A stretch of 64,000 nt of DNA from Terebella lapidaria (lineage: Eukaryota > Annelida > Polychaeta > Terebellida > Terebellidae). The notes below the pieces were generated by a model that was not told where the DNA came from, made no database searches, and worked only from the letters and a program-made list of their open reading frames with translations. The DNA lies in assembly GCA_949152475.1 (NCBI GenBank), contig OX424562.1, forward strand, positions 3,968,001 through 4,032,000, written 5' to 3'. Positions 59,901-64,000 of this stretch are shown here, piece after piece (position 1 is the stretch's first letter; every line of letters begins with the position of its first letter). The translations under genes and the position numbers were made by a program.

Positions 59901-61982
59901 CGTGCAGGGCCAGGTTCTTCTGGGGCCCGTCCACTGATGGCGACAGAACACGGTTCACAAACATACCCCGGTGACTTTATTCACGAAAGATGTATAGAAC
60001 ACTCTAATCTGACCTCCGTTGAGATCCCTACCGTTCTTATACCGTATCCACACTGCCAAAGAATCCGCAACTGAGTCTAAAAGTAAAGCATGTACGTGTT
60101 CCATCATTCCTCATAATTCATCCGGTGACAATCAACGTAAAATCCAAATGTTTCCATAAATTTTTACCATGTCATGTAATAGGAAATAGGATGTATCTCT
60201 TTAATATATTTCATTGTATATTTCAGGTATCTCTCAGCGTTACACCTGAACGTTATTTATAATGGATTCTGGGATTTAAATTAATTGGATCTTTCAAATT
60301 GTGTAGTGTCACAGGCTGTTGTCATGGAGACGTGCCGGTGAGGCTGGTTGCTCGGTCCTCCCCGCTAGAGTAGTAGATCCTGGGGTTTCCGTCCGCGTAC
60401 CACGTGCAGTCCGAGGTAGCCCGCATCGCCACCGTCAGCCAGCCCGTCCTGTTCAGATAGCAGCTCGTCCCGTCGTCTACCACCGCATCAAACAGCGACC
60501 GATAGTTCACCCCGTCCATCTCACTGCAAGCCGTAACCGTTGGTGCAACACACTATGTAAGAGTTCTTATACTTAAGCAAACTGCTATATTTTCCCCCAA
60601 CTTTGTGCGAGAAAAATCCAAGGCGCCAGCATTCGAAGTAAAAAATGTGTACTAGTACATCCATGTACATGTTTGTGTACCAAATGTGTTCAGGATAACG
60701 ACACATGTATAGTTTTGTACTCACTAGAAGGACATGATCCTGTTAGTGACTGAGGGGTCGTTGATGTCGTTGTACGAGGAGTCTTTGATATTGTCGACGG
60801 TGTACCAGTCGGTCGTCTCTGAACACTCGGCATTAAAGGTAATCCAGGCTACCTCACGGCCATCGGCGTGTACAGACACTCGGGCCTGTCACAGATAAAC
60901 AGGAGGTCAACAGACAAACAACAACAGACAGACAGGCGTGTACAGACACTCGGGCCTGTTACAGATAAACAGGAGGTCAACAGAGGAACAACAACAGACA
61001 GACAGGTGTGTACAGACACTCGGGCCTTATACAGATAAACAGGAGGTCAATCGACAGACAGGCGTGTACAGAGACAGGCCTGTCACAGATAAACAGGAGA
61101 TCAACGAGAAGACAACAACAGACAGGCAGGCGTGTACAGACACTGGGGCCTGTTACAGACCAACAGGAGGTCAATCGACAGACAGGAACAGATAAACAGG
61201 CGTGTACAGACACTCGGGCCTGCTACAGACCAATAGGAGGTCAAGCGACAGACAGGAACAGATAAACAGGCGTGTACAGATACTTGGGCCTGCTACAGAC
61301 AAACAGTAGGCCAACAAACAGGCGCGCACAGACACTCGAGCCTGTTACAGGCAAACAGGAGGTCAACGGGGAGACGTCATGGACAGACGCATAAGAATCA
61401 ACGTACAAGGACAACAGACAGAAAACTACAGACCAATGTATGGTATTGATTAAACATTAATGAAACCAATATTTGATGATTACGAATTGTTTATTCTGTG
61501 AGATCAAAAACAACGCGTACATGTAGCCGCAAAAGAGTTGACATTGGATATATATAAAAACTAAACATGATGGTACAGATTTTAAAAAATATATATATTA
61601 CAGATAAAAAAATGTATACCGAAATGTGTTAACTGCACTGTACATGTATATTCGTTTTTATTATTATTTTTTTTTGACGCTGATATATTTCACACTACAT
61701 GTATAATATTGTTGTATGAACTGATATCGCTCGTTATAACGATAAGCGAGAAGTATAAAAGTTTCCCGACCTCAGTGACTACGAGGTCTTCCCAGTGGTT
61801 GACTAAGTAGGATTTCTGATGTTTGACGCACGAGTCGTTTACGTGCAATGGATCCACTTGACCTAGTTCTGGATCTAGCCACATCTGAGTCGGATCGCCG
61901 GAAACATCCGAACATATCCGGAACACCATCTCCCATGGTGACCCTGTCGTGAACAGTTCAGTCATGATCAATGGTTTGGAAG
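47451..61982 (-). CDS. Multi-domain sushi/WSC/fucolectin-like type I membrane receptor, 24 exons seen, 5' end missing
   Basis: Exons 5' to 3' (plus coordinates): 61771-61982, 60725-60885, 60336-60523, 59706-59933, 57498-57692, 56816-57349, 56615-56724, 56187-56502, 55773-56099, 54795-55010, 54399-54575, 53920-54141, 53488-53664, 52628-52813, 52315-52518, 51819-51995, 51481-51693, 51186-51365, 50234-50434, 50055-50114, 49765-49956, 49461-49646, 48926-49102, 47451-47770. They total 5159 bp in one frame (1718 aa plus stop). Nearly all introns are phase 1. Order: unnamed N-terminal module, fucolectin-like fold, unnamed glycosylated module, ricin-like trefoil, WSC, 13 sushi-like modules, Gly/Asn linker, TM helix, about 38-residue tail. 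It is likely a cell-surface carbohydrate-binding adhesion or recognition protein. No named orthologue is recognised. The first exon, start codon and signal peptide are not in view. Confidence 0.85.
48114..48871. repeat. Recent 375-bp tandem duplication in a receptor intron
   Basis: 48114-48488 and 48497-48871 read as identical, separated by 8 bp (period 383). The unit contains CCAACGTTGG/TTGGGCCGATGTTGACGG words also present at 47880-48000. Confidence 0.92.
48926..55010 (-). CDS. Sushi (CCP) array of the receptor, 13 exons plus a linker exon
   Basis: Each exon encodes about 58-73 residues, starts and ends in phase 1, and most show the sushi pattern of four Cys with a conserved Trp and Gly (for example TCQTTGNWSGQPLDC, VCQADQTWSGEPYNC, TCQNTGDWSGDDLVC). 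The exon at 52315-52518 has only two Cys and is a degenerate module. The first (54795-55010) has six Cys. The 60-bp exon at 50055-50114 encodes a Gly/Asn linker (GGGGNNDNTTGGGSG). Sushi modules usually bind proteins or glycans at cell surfaces; no complement-specific signature is visible. Confidence 0.88.
50471..50671. repeat. 50-bp tandem repeat, four units
   Basis: Unit AACATGGTTAATGATCAATA, TTGTGTATATCGAGTACCGT, ATCCAGTC; starts at 50474, 50524, 50574 and 50624. It ends 37 bp from the 3' splice site of the exon at 50234-50434 (on its intron side). Confidence 0.92.
50798..50912. mobile_element. 115-bp fold-back element
   Basis: Two arms of about 48 bp (GTTATCCCATGTTTGTTCAC... and its complement) around a loop of about 17 bp. 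The target duplication is not clear. Confidence 0.65.
52890..53503. repeat. 63-bp minisatellite built on an exon end and its 5' splice site
   Basis: Ten units, with GGTGTCACTGAC at 52909, 52972, 53035, 53098, 53161, 53224, 53287, 53350, 53413 and 53476 (GGTGTCATTGAC in two). On the minus strand each unit reads GCCTTGCAGTGTACAG then GTCAGTGACACC. The right-most unit overlaps the real sushi exon end at 53488. The period is a multiple of three, so several frames stay open across it. Confidence 0.95.
53867..53904. repeat. (GA)n microsatellite next to a splice donor
   Basis: A GA/CT run begins a few bases into the intron after the donor at 53919/53920 (minus-strand A|GTGAGTCTCTC). Confidence 0.9.
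55773..56099 (-). CDS. WSC-domain exon of the receptor
   Basis: Reads SWGCYSSHGT, then QDCLRVCEPHSTQYSGI, then NQCLCTDLPQ, then SSCDRDCFDTVTAAKCGPSL and SVYSR. This is the eight-Cys WSC pattern (WxGCY, C..C, YxGI, QCxC, C..C, CG, VY) known from polycystin-1, Kremen and fungal wall sensors, a presumed carbohydrate-binding fold. Confidence 0.8.
56187..56724 (-). CDS. Ricin-like beta-trefoil exons of the receptor
   Basis: Two exons (56615-56724 and 56187-56502) joined in phase 0. Trefoil-like repeats are visible: HCFTAFLELVPCDYDDP, IRWKLDTSGHLIN, TFACLDVD, VWSLDFDSNGEFRIYN, MCMLYNDQ, YLQACDP. The CL(D)V, QxC and W/xLDxxGxI elements suggest a ricin B-type lectin fold. Moderate confidence; not verified structurally. 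Confidence 0.55.
56816..57349 (-). CDS. Large 178-residue exon of unknown fold
   Basis: Begins MKQWTLTTQDW and contains several N-glycosylation sequons (NDT, NVT, NAS, NST, NDT), alternating hydrophobic strands and few Cys, consistent with an extracellular beta-sandwich. No family is recognised. It sits between the fucolectin-like and trefoil modules. Confidence 0.7.
57498..59933 (-). CDS. Fucolectin/F5-8C-like domain split over two exons
   Basis: Exons 59706-59933 and 57498-57692. The first starts GPQKNLALHAPRQAAAVLVD, matching the NLALxxPA..AVDG opening of fucolectin/F5-8C folds; the second ends SSYVTVWSD...VSVCEIEVF, matching the usual xYVxV...LxLCEVEVY close. Together about 140 residues, near the family length. 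The intron between them is almost filled by a Harbinger-like transposon. Confidence 0.7.
58068..58253 (+). pseudogene. Harbinger-like transposase N-terminal fragment
   Basis: A 61-codon frame; the part from about residue 19 resembles the start of PIF/Harbinger nucleases (acidic/aromatic segment followed by RYxMxxxTFxxL). The catalytic core is absent. Confidence 0.45.
59355..59526. mobile_element. About 170-bp inverted-repeat element nested in the Harbinger-like copy
   Basis: Arms GTTCACGTGCCGTCACTGTG...ACCAACAAACATAC and the complementary GTATGTTTGTTGGTCACC...GTGACGACACGTGAC face each other and the pairing continues toward the centre. No target duplication was fixed. Confidence 0.6.
60336..61982 (-). 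CDS. N-terminal module exons of the receptor (three exons)
   Basis: Exons 61771-61982, 60725-60885 and 60336-60523. Text includes SPWEMVFRICSDVSGDP, SYLVNHWEDLVV, VHADGREVAWITFNAE, SSYNDINDPS and GWLTVAMRATSDCTWYADG. The module looks like an extracellular beta-rich unit directly ahead of the fucolectin-like fold; I have an unverified memory of similar unnamed modules in other invertebrate proteins. The donor of the third exon (G|GCACGT at 60336) is not GT, and the donor of the first (GAG|GTCGGG) is weak, so these junctions are less certain than the rest. Confidence 0.65.
60865..61375. repeat. About 70-bp minisatellite built on an exon start and its 3' splice site
   Basis: Eight imperfect units. 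The word TACAGACACT (or a variant) recurs at 60871, 60941, 61011, 61067, 61135, 61205, 61275 and about 61327. On the minus strand a unit reads CTGTNACAG then GCCCGAGTGTCTGTACACGC, which is the acceptor and first codons of the exon at 60725-60885. Units are joined by CAACAACAGACAGACAGG spacers. Confidence 0.92.
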
Positions 61983-62006
61983 CTTTAAATATTTGCATCA
62001 ACAAAA

Positions 62007-62372
62007 TGGGTGCGTTTCATTTGTACGGATCACCAACGTGATCCCGAACAGATCAGATTTATGATCCGTAGACCGAAAAACAACTATAATTCCACAATCT
62101 GATCAACCATTATTGCTGGGCAATAACACTGTTAAAATAAAAATATTAAATAGATCTATTCTATATATTATATTATTCATCCAGAAGTGGTATGCCCATT
62201 TCACATGTGACTGCATTGGGATCAGCATTTGGGATCGGAGAAATCAGTCTTCCATGCTGATTTTTCTGATCCCCAATGTTTGGGATCATGTTCCTGATCC
62301 GTACCAATTCTTGCAGGATCATGTTTGTGATCTGGGATCAGATTTGTGATCCGTACGAATGAAACGCACCCA
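62007..62372. mobile_element. 366-bp inverted-repeat element next to the first visible receptor exon
   Basis: Ends TGGGTGCGTTTCATTTGTAC and its near-perfect complement (27 bp, one mismatch). Inside are many GATCC/GGATCA words. No coding capacity; target duplication not clear. Confidence 0.8.
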
Positions 62373-63795
62373 TATTAAAAAAAGGTGGTTAAATAGAACG
62401 TTCAAACTTTCATCGTAAAATGAGCCATATCACTTGCAAAGACAACACAGTTCGGTCACAGTTCATCCATATAATTTTATTGATCCATTGAAGGATGTAG
62501 AAATCAACTTCAACCTTGACACGATCGCTCGTAGCATTATATAAACAACCAAAAATCCGAAGAGAATATACAGTGGAACTTGGAGTCAGTGAGTTATGTC
62601 TCACCTTGGACGTGTTGACTCAACAGGAGCAATCCACCGAGCAGGAATAAATATGTCGGGGTCATGCCTTACAATTCACGTGTACCTGCCGAGGGATACA
62701 GATCGTGCATATAATATAGATAAGATAAATGCATATTGTCACACAGTTTCTGAACGGGTTTTTTTTTTAGAAATGGTCAAGGTGAATTTATTTACTTAGG
62801 CCTATAAATATCAGTGGGGTGGGAATAAGATTATGGCGCCGTATGGTATAGCAAGGCTCGCTCCTGTTCAACGGGTGTTATTCAGTAGAAACTGTACACG
62901 TCAATGACTCTCAGGGAGAGAGCACATTTGAGTCATCCCCGGTAATATCATCAGCGAATTGGATTAGTTTGGAATGACAAGAATTAATTGAGAAAATGGC
63001 TAAAGATAATACTTGCCCATTGATATTTGAAAGTCAAGCCCTTAGAACTAAGTTGCTCTAATCCAGGTAGCCTACATAATTTAGCATCGAGCTGGGTATA
63101 TATTGCTCATGACGTCAATGGACAAGATTATTTTTATTTATTATTCATTATGTAATAGGTGCTTTGTCGGACGACGGTTCCACTTAGTTGACATTGAAGA
63201 GTATAACATATTGTAGTACAGAGAGTGATCCTCGTGGAAGCGTGTAGGTATATTACATCGTGTATCTCATTTGGCCATAGCAGCACAGTAGACAATACAT
63301 GTTTTGCAAAAAACCACTAGGGGTGCGATATCGGACTTAATCGCCTATTGCTGAAAATGCTATCGCACGACCCCCAATAATTTTTGTATTGTGGGCTTCG
63401 GGTGGGTAGATATCACGGCGTATTGGTGTCTGAAGCCCATTGTAACGATTTTATCATGGAGCATTCTATGATGATGATGACACTCGATTTGATATCAGCA
63501 GCTGTTCTCCGCTACGACTCGAACAGATACTGACATTACTTCTCCTGTATCTCACAAATATACATAAACATATTCTAGTATATTATTCACTTGGTGGTAT
63601 TCTCATTGTAAGGACACACTTGATTAGACGATTTGTACCACGTGACAATCCTACATACGCTATATTGGACGGCAAAAATGTATATGACGATGTTGTGCTT
63701 ATCAGCCAATGAGAGCGCGTGTGACATGTGGGTTTTCCCCACTGTTGGTTTCACCCACCAAAAAAGAACGTGGCTTTTGTTCGTTTTGACTCCGT
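62373..63795. other. Right-hand non-coding stretch
   Basis: Presumably an intron or the 5' flank of the receptor gene. Short frames only; no exon with good splice sites was recognised. Confidence 0.35.
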
Positions 63796-63796
63796 A

Positions 63797-63955
63797 AACA
63801 ATATAGCAAATGTTGGGTGTTGAGGGTCGTCCAATATACAGTTTACGGGATTCAGAAATGTCATATTGACCTCGGCTGACGCCTCGGCCAGTATGACATT
63901 TCTCCATCCCGTAAACTGTATATTGGACTCCTCAACATCCAATATTTGTATAATA
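63797..63955. mobile_element. About 155-bp fold-back element
   Basis: A long near-perfect palindrome: the inner arms CCAATATACAGTTTACGGGA...AAATGTCATA pair with their complement around CTCGGCTGACGCCTCGG, and weaker pairing continues outward (TGTTGGGTGTTGAGG / CCTCAACATCCAATA). Confidence 0.75.
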
Positions 63956-64000
63956 TATATGTTGATTTCGTGTTGTGTTGGAAAGAATTCGGAAAGAATC

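Noticed and set aside
63751-63942. 63-codon minus-strand frame at the right edge
   Set aside because: It is produced by the palindrome; no splice sites or homology.

Overview
The window looks like nuclear DNA of a marine invertebrate metazoan. It has intron-rich animal genes (an F-box gene and a multi-domain sushi receptor gene), Ty3/Gypsy, DIRS and CR1/Jockey-type retroelements, many short inverted-repeat DNA transposons, and the TACATGTA and TAGGCCTA words common in molluscs, amphioxus and hemichordates. I cannot choose between those groups from sequence alone. Only about 6.5 kb is host coding sequence; most of the rest is transposon fossil or simple repeat.

Layout. 1-9.6 kb: a Ty3/Gypsy copy on the minus strand, preceded by a CCGGAC-rich stretch and an acidic reading frame that runs off the left edge. 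10.5-13.9 kb: a 5'-truncated CR1/Jockey-type LINE split by a small TTAA-flanked element. 13.9-21.5 kb: old dispersed repeats and a decayed coding relic. 21.5-27.3 kb: a second, older, broken copy of the same Gypsy family, itself hit by a 1.5-kb DNA transposon. 27.6-29.1 kb: a TA-flanked inverted-repeat element ending about 200-270 bp before the F-box gene. 29.3-31.4 kb: a four-exon FBXO33 orthologue (plus strand), whose stop codon lies in the first unit of a 47-bp minisatellite. 35.2-36.35 kb: a 134-bp satellite carrying DR1-type AGGTCA repeats. About 37.6-42.5 kb: a broken DIRS element. 42.6-43.3 and 46.46-46.86 kb: two Harbinger-like MITEs. 47.45-61.98 kb: the 3' 24 exons of a large minus-strand gene for a type I membrane protein (fucolectin-like, ricin-like trefoil, WSC, 13 sushi-like modules, one TM helix, short tail). 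Its 5' end lies beyond the right edge or was not found.

The host genes. The FBXO33-like protein should be the substrate-recognition part of an SCF ubiquitin ligase. The sushi gene encodes a cell-surface, lectin-rich adhesion or recognition protein. All 24 exons join in one frame, nearly all through phase-1 introns, which is the mark of exon shuffling.

The most unusual signal is that three separate minisatellites, in two genes, each have a repeat unit that begins inside a coding exon edge. One repeats the FBXO33 stop codon, one repeats a 5' splice site every 63 bp (ten copies), and one repeats a 3' splice site about every 70 bp (eight copies).
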